Positions 17,846 through 28,762 of a DNA stretch of 64,000 bases are shown in pieces; the first letter of the stretch is position 1, and every line of letters starts with the position of its first letter. The translations under genes and the position numbers were made by a program. The notes beneath the pieces are model-generated. The model saw only the letters and a list, made by a program, of their open reading frames with translations. It did not search any database and was not told the origin of the DNA. Source of the DNA: Lingula anatina. Lineage: Eukaryota; Brachiopoda; Lingulata; Lingulida; Lingulidae. Location: positions 539,739-603,738 of the forward strand of contig NW_019775291.1 of NCBI RefSeq assembly GCF_001039355.2, given 5' to 3'.

Positions 17846-20800
17846 TTAAAAAACTGCAGTGAATTGAGGTCCTTTGCTTATGTGAATCGACGTGTAAGGC
17901 TCAGACTGGGCCACTTGCACAGCGTTCTGCTTCTTTAGCACCAAGAGGGCATAAAACTTCGACGCAGCCTGTTTGCGATTATTGCGATTGGTGACATCCT
18001 GGAATTTGATACTGTCCGTACGTTTCAGTAAGGTCTGAAGTGAATGGAGCATTTGAAGGGACCGCTTGTTCCATCGAATCTCTTCTTGTTCTGCCGTCTC
18101 CTCCTGCAAAAGAAATGCAAATTACATATTTTTTCTCAACTAGAGGTTCACAGGATAAAGACATTGAATACTTGCACATATATCAAACATAAAATTCATT
18201 TGGGATATTTTCAATTTTTTTTTTTTTTTGTTTAAAATTAGAACAAAATACGGAATTGTCTGGCTTTACTAATATCTCCAGTACCTTGGTCAAAAGATTT
18301 TGCTTGAGAAAGCTTCTGTACATTACATTTTCTAAGTCTGTTTTACTGCTGGGGTATTAAAGGCAATTTATTGTGGTGAGCAAGTTTTTCAGAATATTTT
18401 ATGTTGTATTGAGAGTGAACAATACCTGATGGCACACAAATGTAAACAAAATATCACCGAGGCAAAAAGATGTTTACTTTTCAAGAAAAACTGAATTTTG
18501 AGGGCCTACATAAGAACTGAATTTTTCAGGGCCTATTTTCAAGGTAGTAAAATATTTCTTGGTGATGCCAATTTTTATATAGAATATATAGAATATACAT
18601 ACCACTGGCTGCCCATCTAAATCAACGGGAAGTTCAACATTGTCCTGAAAATCTATCAACCCAACATCGTTGTCCTCCGGTCCTGGTGTGACAGGCGGAT
18701 GGTCCAATATGGACGACTTCTCCAGGCGATTTTCCTTGTCAGCTGCTTTTTCTTTTCTAGAGCGTTTCTTCTCTGGCTCCACAGTGGTTGATTTTTCTTG
18801 TGGTACGATTGTGCTTTCCTGTTCTGGTGGAGGCAAAATCTCCTCCAGTGCTGAAATCAATAATTATTCTTATTCCATAATGTTAATTCAAAGTTTTTCA
18901 CTTTTGTCATTTTTTCATAATGTACTATGGGAGCAGACTTCAATCACACGAAAATGACATCATTAAAGACTTTCATACCAAGATTTCACAAGGAGACTGA
19001 ACTAATTGCCTGTTGTCATGTCAACTCAAGTCATATCATCAGCACTGAAGTCTTTTGAGAAGAAATGAATCTTTCATTCCCCATCTGATCACTACAAAGC
19101 ATACTTTTGATACTGTTATAAGGTCAGTACTGCGCCACCTACCCATGGTTGGCTGTTCCTCCTCTCTGGCCACCTCCGGCTCCTCAGACAGCTCAATCTT
19201 CTCCCCAGCCTCCTGGTCTTCTTCTGTGACTGGCTGTGTGACCAGGTTCTTGTTAAACAGCTGCAATATAATGTGAAATGTAGACTAGATTACGAGGTAC
19301 GATTAAGAAGTTCTCAGCTTTAACATGTCCTTAAAAAATTAGAATATTTTGGAATAAAAGAAGCAACTGTTACAAATTTTGGCGCCCGAACAGGGACTGG
19401 GACTCGACGGTCCAGGGACTCGAGACTGACCACATCACTCATGGGGTCACCAAGACATCATACCAGGCCTAGGAATAGCGTTTGACACAGTCTATCCTGC
19501 TCAAATTATTCTGGAGGACTTCTAGAAAGCTAAAACACTGTCCTTATATTGTTGCAAGTGGCAGAAGTTCCGGGATGAGAACAATTGAGATTTGACACAT
19601 CAACAAATATGCAGTCACTGAAATTCCACTATATCGTACAAAGACAGTCAGTAAAAACAACTGGACCGTTGTGGGCGTTGTCATACAGAAGCGTTGGACG
19701 CTTGATTTGGCGCAGTTTATGTTGTGAGAGTTATACACATTCAACTGATAAACTCCACTTGCCGTGTCATAACTCACACTCTGCTTATGATTCTGGCGTT
19801 GGCTGGCTGGAATACTGTGTCAGAACAACTTTGACATCTTTTCTTGTACACAATGATAACCAGGTCATTATTAACTCTGGCAATGACAATGTATATAAAC
19901 TTGGAATTTTTACTGATGCTAGACAGACATCGATTCACTACAGTGGCAGACAATCCAAATTAGTCGATAATTTCATCTTATTGAAGGTCATTGGTTGAGA
20001 GAATAGGATTCCAACGCTTATTACTACACCTGGAAGTCTCTGTAAAGACGAGAAGGATGCGTAAAACTGACAAAATGGAAAAAGTCCCAAGTTGCCATGG
20101 TTGCTGTGACTTAATGCAGCTTGGGAGTTCTTCCTCATCTCCAATATTCTCCTGATTTATCCTTTACTGACTTTTATCTGTTCCCAAAACTGAAAACTAA
20201 CCTTTGTGGAAGAAAATTGGGAAGCAATAAAGGTGTCATAGATGCAATAAACTAGTACTTGGGGGACCAGGATGTAGACTTCAATTTTGAAGGGATACGT
20301 AAATTAGAACAGCGATGGATTAAGTGCTTCAAGATGAAGCGAGATTATATTGAGAAGTAACAGCCAACTTTTCATTCCTAGGTATTCCAAAGTACAAGAA
20401 GCCGAAAACAGATTTTGCAGATATTCCTAATACCAACAACTGACAGACACCTTCACCATTTAATCACCTTAGATATCACCCTACTGGGTAGTGCTCTCCC
20501 TGGCAAGGCAAACAACTTCTCCACCCCTCCCGTCTCCTTCCAGTGCATCAGCTTCTTGGTGGGCGGGGCAAGGTCGAGGGTGGTCAGGATGTCGGACGCG
20601 TCTGACAGCTGTAACTTCATGGTCTCACTCTGTATACACTTCTGTTCGTCTACGATCAGTTTTCTTTTCCTCTTTGTCCTCTTCTCTGTGCCTAGTAAGG
20701 TGAGTTTAGATTTTTTTTTTAAGGGAGGGCTTTTCATCCAAAATTATATTTAATTATTTATTTACTTATCTATTACTACTTGCAATTTATATCATAATAC

Positions 20801-23800
20801 TTCAGATGCATTCAAGTTAGCATTTCATATGTTATTTCATTTGTTATTATATAATATTATTATTATTACATAATTCATTTATATATTATATATATATAAG
20901 TAGTTCATTATCTTATTTGTGCATACATTTTTATTAAAGCTAATGAAACTGCAAATCATTTAATTTCGATCATTTTAAAATTTCTTTTGCCGTTTCTTTT
21001 CTTTCTTTTTTTCTCAACACCGCTTAACTTCCTAAAACATCCCATTCACTTACCATGGACACTAGTGACATCTAGTGGTTCCAGAGCAAACGCCTCTTCC
21101 TCATTCTGGACTAGTGTGGTCTGGTTGGGCATGGTGGACACACCAGCCCCTGTGGTCTCTGGACCATCATCATGGACCACAGCTTGGATCTTCTCAACTG
21201 AAATTTGAGAAAAATTGAAGTTTAACACTGATATCTTGAAAAAGATTATTTATACACAAATGTCCTGCATTTTGCTTTACACTGTAATTTGGCTAATATT
21301 TTTTATACAAAATACAGGGTACCCTTTCCTCTGGGCATGCTGTTTATAACTAACTTTTTTATGCCCCACATATCAAATATTTCCTGTTGATCAATTTATT
21401 ATTCTTTCTAATAAAATACATCATATTTCTTTACTTGATTCAGAAAGTTTTTGTTGACATTTTCTGATTGGAAATATTCATTTTGCCCATGTGACCAGAC
21501 TTATAAGACACCCTGTACGGAATGGATTTGTTTTAATTACCTTGTTTAGCATGAGCATCCATGGGGGCAACTTCAGAGACCATAGAGACTTCAGCCATTG
21601 GAGCATCCTCAAACAGAGGTCCTCCCTCCATGAAACCTTCACCTGGGAAACAATAAAACAGTGACACTGTTAATACCCCCTTTACACTGGACGGCGTCCT
21701 TTCTGCGACCATGAAATTGGCGTCGCTGTGGTCGTAATTAGGAGGCACGAGCATTGATTTGGTATCAGAATGAATGCTCAAAGATCGGCCAGTTGTCGGC
21801 AAGTAAAGTATTATAATTTTTTAACTCTCAAATGGGGCCGTACTGCTGGACGCAGAAAGGACGCCGTCCAGTGTAAAGGGGGCTTAACACAGCATACATA
21901 AAAATCTTTCACAGACGAGTGCACACAAATCTGTCCCAGACAAGGAGTAAATGTCATATTGACGAGTAGTTATCAAAAGAAAAAAATTTTTTTTTTCTAA
22001 TTTACAAGGTCATTTCAGTTATTTTTTCATGGGCAAGCTTGGATTGTTTTCTTTTATCAACTCATGAGAGAAGCTGTATTTTTCAAGTTGTAACTTCCAG
22101 TCTCTCAGCCAATCCTTGTAGAGCAACATTACATACAGCTTGACACAAAGACAGCTGAAGTGCCAACTTTCAAAAGCACAACTCCTCTCATCAATTACCT
22201 GAAATTTTTCTTCTTAAACCCTTTCACACTGGACGGCGTCCTTTCTGCGACCATGAAACTGGCATCGCTGTGGTCGTAGAAAGGAAGCACAAGCATCGCT
22301 TTGGTTGCAGAATGAACGCTTAATGATTGGCCAGTTGTTGGCACGTGAAACATTTTTTTTTTTACTCTCAAACGTCACTGTACTATGGGACGCAGAAAGG
22401 ACCCCGTCCAGTGTAAAGGGGGCTTTAGCAAACAATGAACAGAGAACCGAGTTAGTAAACTTACCAAACAAAGCATGGTCAACGTCCCCACCAAAATTAT
22501 CATCATCGTCGTCGTCATCGTCTCCACCCATTGGACCGCCATCGTCATCATCATCGTCACTGACAGGTGCCCGCGCTTTGGTTAATAAAATGAACAATTA
22601 ACAGCGAACCTATGGTGCTATATTTTGGAACAGGATAATTACTAGGTATTAAGGTGCACAGGGTTTTTTAAAGCTTTGTCCACTAATAACAGAGTGATCT
22701 AATCTACTTCATCAGTTTTAAAGATAGGTGAGTTTTAAAGCTTATTAAACATCTTCTCTAAAATCATAAGCCACATCACATCTCTTAATTAATTAGCCAG
22801 GAAGACAAAAATGACAGCACAGAGAACACAATCTAAAAGCATCTTCATCTAATTCTACTACCAGAAAAAAAATATATATACCGGAAAAGCAAGGGGATTT
22901 TTTTTTCAAATCTCTTTTTTTTTAGTCAAACACAAGTTCATGTTGGTCATTGCAAGCCAAAACTTTGAACAGATGTGTTTATGAAATTGGGACCAAGGCA
23001 ACATACACACAATATCCAGAAATTAGCACCACAGATTCTAGTGTTAGTAACACATGCAAAACACAATTATATTGTATTAGTAAAAACAGATTAGAATTTA
23101 TAACGAGTTTAACAGTTTTTTTTTTTTTTTTGCAAAACCTTACATCTACATGAAAACAGGTAAAAAGTCAGGCTACAGAAATCCTTAATAGTTTATTGGT
23201 AAGGAATATGATCTAAATCACACTTGGTGTCAAATTATGTATGGTTACGCAAGAGATCAACATCAAAAGCCACTAGAAGATTGGAACCTAACCCTATAAA
23301 AGAACTTTTTATGTAACATAGATGGGAGTGCTACAGCTAAATTAGGATGCATATTAAAACCAAGCAAATATTATAAACAAAAAGATAGTGGACAACATTC
23401 ACAGGAACCATTGTTGACATACGATACTAGTAATTTTGCAACTGGGCAATTTATTATAAATTTAAAAGAACTGCTGCATGCAAAACCGCATACTACTGAA
23501 ATCTTCATTTAATGAAATCTACACTTTAAACAAAAATAACTTTTTTAAAAACTTCGGCAAAGTCAAAGGAACAAAAGTTGTTATTATTAATTATAGACCA
23601 GTATCACTATTATTTTTACCATACCTAGCATGCCTCCACCTATAGCACCACCAAAACCATCATCTTTAATGGGAGCATCGAGGTCCACGTCCATGGGTTT
23701 GGGCAGCGAGGTCTCCGCGTCCTTGCTCTTGTCTCGGACGCTGTCCAGTAGAATGTTGGAGGAGTCTGGGTTCTTGTACAGGGAATCCTCCACCCCCAGG

Positions 23801-26800
23801 GTAGCGTCCCGTAACATCTCCCTATCATCAAATCCAATATCACCTGAAACAATACAATTTAATATAAAATAATATCACAAACAAACTTCAGTGTAGTCAC
23901 AAAATGAAGACAAATGCAATGTCTCAATTCTAAAATTCTTTTTTTTTTTTTTAACCAAAATTAAGTGTGCAGAACCCTAATTAATGAAGGCTATAAATCT
24001 ACTTGCAATTACAAATCAGAGGAAATAAATAAGAATGCAAGAAGCGCTGTTACAACATTGTGTATTTGCCAATAAACTTCTATCAGGAGCAAAATCTGTC
24101 ATACTTTGTCGGAAGCATTCACAAATTTAAGGAAATGAAATGTGCTCAGTCTTCTAACTAATGTTCTTACTCAACCAATCATAGTTAAAAGCAATCACAT
24201 TTTCAGTCACGAAAAAATTAAAATAGTACACATTAAATGACCAAGGAGGTGGATAACAAAATTAAAAGCAACAATGACAGACATACATCCAAATTAACTG
24301 AAGACAACAAAATGAAATACCTGGACAGAGAAAACGATGAGACACAAGATATAAATCAAGTTAGGCTACTTCACCAGAGGATGCAGGGCATAATACCATA
24401 ACCAGTTAACTGTGTTATACTCAATGCCCTAATCCAAATTTTAAGTTTTAATAATACGGACTGCATTTGATTAATCTACATGCTGAAAAATTGATTAATT
24501 TATAAGCCGATTACTTGCAGAATATCTATAAGCAAAACAAAAAGATAGGCCGTTTTTTCCCCTGTTTTTCTAAATGAAAAAGCATGTGCAATTTGATGCT
24601 TTTTTTTTTTTTTTTGGACCTATAATAAGGCAAAACAGAAATGGGTTGACAAGCAAGAGCTCATAAATAATGCATGCGTGATATCTTATGGCCAAATTTA
24701 TTTTGCATCCTCTAGAAGCCAAATCACGTGCATATTAATCTTTCAGAGAATAGTTGAGAGCTAGCGAAAAGATCACCATGCACACAGTGACAGGGAGTAA
24801 GCAAAAACGAGATGGGTGTGCATGCACAAGTACAGGACAGCATGCGACATCTTGGAGCCAGAAGCCACATGACTATAGTATAAATGCGTGTCGTAAACTT
24901 TGGTCTCTTGTGTTTGCTGTTATACAGCTAGGCTATAAGGTAATGGAACTTAATGGAAAAAAAAAGTTTTCTATTTCTCTGGGTGGTCTGAGCGGCGAGT
25001 AACAAGCCATCTGTTAAGGGGTCAGGGGTCATCGCCATGGTAACCCCAAGGTGATCAACAGCATTTTTCAAGGTGGACAGTCCATTTTACTAGGCCCACT
25101 TTTCTGGTCACTCAGATGTTAATTACTAAGGTCATCTATTTCAAACTACCCAATGTTTTCGTGGCTCGTGACTCCAAAACGGAAAGTCGGCCCGAGGCTG
25201 AAGTAAGCTGCTCACTAAGTGAACCGGATTGGCCCTCATTATTGCTAGTGACCTTGACCCCATTACAGATGACCTCTTACCCTCTTTTTGCGTGGCCTCG
25301 TCCCGCGTTGTGTTGCTTTGGAAGGCCCAGTCGGAGTCGGTGTCAGACACGTCTCCATCGCAGTCACAGACGATCCCAGAGTCTTGTGACTGAAAACTGT
25401 CATTTCTATTGCACGTTGACACTTGCAACGAGGCTTCACTGCCATTTTTAGGTAAGTCTTTGCTGCCATTGAGTGAAGATTGTGTTTGCGATTTATTCAC
25501 TAAAGAAGTACCTTCTGAACTCCTATCATTTACTTTTTGTGATAGTTCCTGAGAAGAGGCATTTTTAACCTGACCATTCTTACTACTATTCATTTTCCTC
25601 TTGTTTGGTGTACTAGTTTTAAACGTCCTATGGTTTTTAAAGAAAATTGCACTTGTGTAGTAATGGTCTGTTTCTAAAATAGTTTTAATGTCTAAGATAT
25701 TGCATTTTTCTTCAGCCAAAAGACTGTCTATGGTATCTAAAATCAAGTTCATGTCTATACGCTTGTCCCGCGTAAAGAAAGTACAAATGAGACAGTGAAC
25801 GACCTCCTCATCAACTGAGCCTCCCAAATCGTCATCAGAGTCATCTAAATAAAAACATGGAATCTGCATTACGCATTAGCATCACCATGGACAAGATCTT
25901 CTCACAAAATGTTTGCTCCTATCTACACTCATTGAAGTATGTTTATTTTTGGTTGAAAAAAAAAAATAATAATACTGGCAAGGAATTTGATTTTATCCTG
26001 TGAATCCGCCCCCTCCTCCAATCTCTGTCTCACTCTGTTTTTTTTTTTTCTCAAAAATCACTAAATCAATCAATAGCATAAAAAAATACATCCTGGTTCA
26101 AAGTCCAATACTAGGTTTTGAGATTAAAGTAGCTTTCCTTTCAACCCACCTGGCCTGTTGTCAAGAAGGCAACCATTCCAACTTCCTGAATCCTTACACA
26201 GGTGAAATCATTCTTTGAAGAAATAACTCTTCAACCTATCAACACCTGAAGACAAAATTCATGACTGTGTTAATTCTCTTACCAAAGCCATCGTCTCCAA
26301 CCAGGGTGATGTTCCCGAAGTCTTCTCTCATCGTGATCTCCTCTGGTCTGCTCTGGTTCACTGAGAACTGGGCGTTCACATCGATATCGCTGAAAAACAG
26401 AATGAACATGTCAGGTAAACAAAACAAAAGCAGTACTGCTGCAAGTCTTCTCATTTCAAAACATCAACAAGTAGTGTTCCAAAAACACCATGCCCAGACC
26501 GAGTCGCCAGTTTCGAAGTAACTCAAGAAAATTCTAATATTTATCAATTTTTAAAATTTTTAAAAATAAAGATTAACATTAATTAAATAAATTTATGTCT
26601 TTTTTTTTTAATCAGAATTTTGTTTTGGCTAAAATATCAAGAGGAAAAATTTGACCAAAACAAAGCATCTGCCAAATAAACCAAGGACAGCATGCGTATA
26701 ACACGTACTTTAGATCCGCCATTGTTGTGTCAAAATCATGGAACGTTTCTGGTAAGGTGATGGCGGCCACTGCTGCTTCTCGGTTCTCCTCAGGGAGATC

Positions 26801-27450
26801 TACTACTCCTGGTCTAAAGGCCATCTTAATCTTTACAAAGGCCTCGTTACAGTCAGCAAGAAGATATTTTGCTTTCCGGGAGTAGATACGGACAACTCCA
26901 AGTAGTAAATGCCCAGATGTCCTTAGGGCCATTTTTACCTAAAACAAAGCGATGAAAATATATAAATATACATATAAGCATTTTGCTACATTTGACAGAC
27001 ATGCCATCAATAACAGTGTATAAACATAACATTTTTTAATTAGTGAAATATAAATATTGACAGAGATTTCACTTCAAAAACAAGTCTTTATCAAGAGATT
27101 TTGATTGTGAAATCAAAGGACTAACATAACCATATATAAGTATAAAAATGTGCAAATTAATGAAATCTTGCACTTGCAATAAACAAATTCATCCCACAGA
27201 AAAAAAAACTCCAGCTTGCTGATGAGTCCATTGTCAATAGTGTAATATTAAATTCCAAATAAATTCTCATACACATTTCACTTACCTTTGGTTCCAATAT
27301 GGCCTCCACACTGGAACTGATATTTGTTTCAAACACATGGGCCTTGGTCAGTTTCTTATCCCAATGGGCCGCCAGCCAGATACGGGCCAGCGGGCCCTTT
27401 TTACTTAATACAAAGTGTGCGTAAAACATGCTGGCTGGTTTTTACGGCAC
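17846..27450 (-). CDS. RAD21: RAD21/SCC1, cohesin kleisin subunit
   Basis: Closes the SMC1-SMC3 ring for sister-chromatid cohesion and is cut by separase at anaphase. Coding exons: 27429-27286 (exon starts 27450), 26938-26709, 26389-26283, 23843-23625, 22575-22465, 21642-21541, 21197-21057, 20691-20468, 19260-19143, 18850-18603, 18103-17846 (stop TAA). All phases join to 633 residues; human RAD21 has 631. The N-terminal SMC3-binding domain starts [18 protein letters not shown]. The separase-type site is DREMLR, the same place as EIMR in human. An Asp-rich exon (22575-22465) follows. The SA-binding segment is [16 protein letters not shown]. The C-terminal winged helix that binds SMC1 has RWNKRS and [17 protein letters not shown]. 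The introns hold two MITEs, an LTR-element relic and a mariner relic. An extra candidate exon at 25844-25281 is listed separately. Confidence 0.97.
19380..19397 (+). other. tRNA-Lys-type primer-binding site of an LTR element relic
   Basis: TGGCGCCCGAACAGGGAC is an exact 18-base complement to the 3' end of tRNA-Lys(UUU), the usual minus-strand primer site of many LTR retroelements. The bases just upstream (GGAATAAAAG then TGTTACA) look like the end of an LTR. No gag or pol coding region and no second LTR were recognised in this RAD21 intron, so it is a fragment or a solo internal piece. Confidence 0.6.
20121..20360 (+). pseudogene. Mariner-family transposase C-terminal fragment, degenerate
   Basis: One plus-strand frame reads [18 protein letters not shown], then [12 protein letters not shown] and [11 protein letters not shown]-like sequence, ending RDYIEK and TAA. 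The YSPDL..D..LF motif holds the last catalytic Asp of Tc1/mariner transposases, and G-I-x-K-L-x-x-R-W-x-K-C is typical of the mariner C terminus. An in-frame TAG interrupts it at about 20250. The N-terminal part was not found in readable form. It lies in the RAD21 intron between exons 20691-20468 and 19260-19143, antisense to RAD21. Confidence 0.7.
21670..21887. mobile_element. MITE family C copy 1
   Basis: Terminal inverted repeats CCCCCTTTACACTGGACGGC and its complement end the element, extended by GTCCTTTCTGCG. TTAA stands at both outer edges (21670-21673 and 21884-21887). It lies in a RAD21 intron, 28 bp past the donor of exon 21642-21541 in plus-strand terms. The second copy is 550 bp away. 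Confidence 0.85.
22214..22427. mobile_element. MITE family C copy 2
   Basis: Same family as 21670-21887: CCCTTTCACACTGGACGGCG on the left and its complement on the right, with shared interior words GCGACCATGAAACTGGC and TTGGCCAGTTGT. The left flank is TTAA and the right flank TTTA. It sits in the next RAD21 intron, 38 bp from the exon at 22465. Confidence 0.85.
25281..25844 (-). CDS. Candidate 188-codon cassette exon inside RAD21
   Basis: Lies in the intron between RAD21 exons 26389-26283 and 23843-23625. The acceptor reads TTTTTATTTAG and the donor GAGG|GTAAGAGG. Its length is 564 bp, a multiple of three; there is no stop in frame, and both borders are phase 1, exactly matching the flanking exons (G|AT at entry, G|GT at exit). 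Including it would give an 821-residue RAD21. It encodes an acidic start (DDSDDDLGG), a compact-looking part with [13 protein letters not shown] and [12 protein letters not shown], then a Ser/Asn/Gln-rich, likely disordered part ending [14 protein letters not shown] do not recognise it in vertebrate RAD21 or in any family. It could be an alternative exon or, less likely, a nested gene. Splice use is inferred. Confidence 0.65.
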
Positions 27451-28762
27451 CTAGAACATAAGATGATGACCTCATAAATGCTGAAATCTGTGATATAAGA
27501 AACACAAACTTGTTCCCAGCATACAGTGCCACTTGCATTAATTTATTGTAAGTAATATTCTTGAACAAGTTAAAGTTGGCTTCAGAAAGGGTGTAGTGTT
27601 CTGTCGCCAGAAAGGGAGAGAAACGATCCAGCTCAGTTATTTATAACTTGTAACAACATTATATTATCAAAAGCAAATGCAGGGAGATAATTTTGTTCCC
27701 GCTCTTGTTGTTGTGTTCATCCTATTGATCATAAATAAAGTAGGTCACATATCGCGTCAGGACGCTACCAACAGTGAAGATGGAAATAAACCACTGAGAG
27801 AGTTATGTTAAGCTGTAGCAAACAAATAATCCTTTAGATGACAGTGTTTTCAACAGTCTGAAACCGATACATCTGCAATGCCTTGTTGATTTTATAGTGG
27901 GCGACTTTAAACCGGTGGCTACGAATCCGTGCAAAGAAAACAGTGCAGGTGCGAGAAAACCCACGCTATCTTTCTACAAGATGTTTTCCCAACTTAACAG
28001 TTTAACTTACCCCTAAAAAGGTTCCCTCGGATGCCTCAACACCTCTACTAGTTCGTTATGTTATTTCATCAAGCAACCATATCTGGAGCTTGGAAATTTA
28101 ACAACAATCAAAACTGTGTCTTTTCCCGATGCAAACAAGATGGCGTCGCTTTGTGTTCCCGCTCATGAAATGTTTCGAATGAAGCCTTCTCACTCATTGT
28201 TTTCTTACACGGAAGTAAAATATTAATAACTAGGAGGCAACAAAACATTGCTTTCCTTATTGAAAGCATATAAGTTATGAAGTTTAACATAAATGAAATC
28301 ATTATTTGTTGTTTGTCACTATATATTTGAAGGAAACATACTTTATTTGAAGCGCATTAATCTCATATATGCAAATACAACAAAGGTCAAATACTGTAAC
28401 GTGCTAGGCGATCTTATGCTAATATGAATCTTGCATGTATTCGGAAAGTTTTTCATTTAGAAAACACTTATTTAAATTCATTCTGGAACACGGAACCCAT
28501 ATTACAAATATGATGCAATAAAATCTCCCAATTACTTCTCCAAAGACGGACATACATAAACACCAGAAAAGATCAACCTTTGACCCAAATGAATGGATGA
28601 CGTGTATTTCCTTATCACGTGATAATATTGTTTTCAAGATGGTCGACGAAATAGCTAAGCAAAGCATTTCTCTGCCAATCAGATTAGCAATGAATTAACC
28701 GGTATCTGAAAGGAGTGGGCGAAGCTCGTCCTCATTGTGCAATACCTGTATCATTTACAACG
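27451..28762. promoter_or_regulatory. Divergent promoter region, RAD21 / BFR1-like gene
   Basis: The two start codons face away from each other 1.33 kb apart. Words that stand out: CAAGATGGCGTC at 28136-28147 (YY1-like), the 14-bp palindrome TTATCACGTGATAA at 28612-28625 with a CACGTG E-box, ATGACGTGT at 28598-28606 (CRE-like), and CAAGATGG near 28635. A non-coding RAD21 first exon must lie here, because the coding exon begins with an acceptor at 27451. The transcription start sites themselves are not determinable. Confidence 0.55.

Noticed and set aside
22305-22601. Plus-strand Ser-rich ORF and minus-strand Met/Thr-rich ORF near the Asp-run exon
   Set aside because: Out-of-frame shadows of the RAD21 Asp-coding triplet run and of the family C MITE.
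27907-28302. Short plus-strand ORF starting at AAGATGGCGTCG (about 28139)
   Set aside because: Good start context, but it stops after about 25 codons without a donor that leads to another exon; more likely a YY1-type promoter word.
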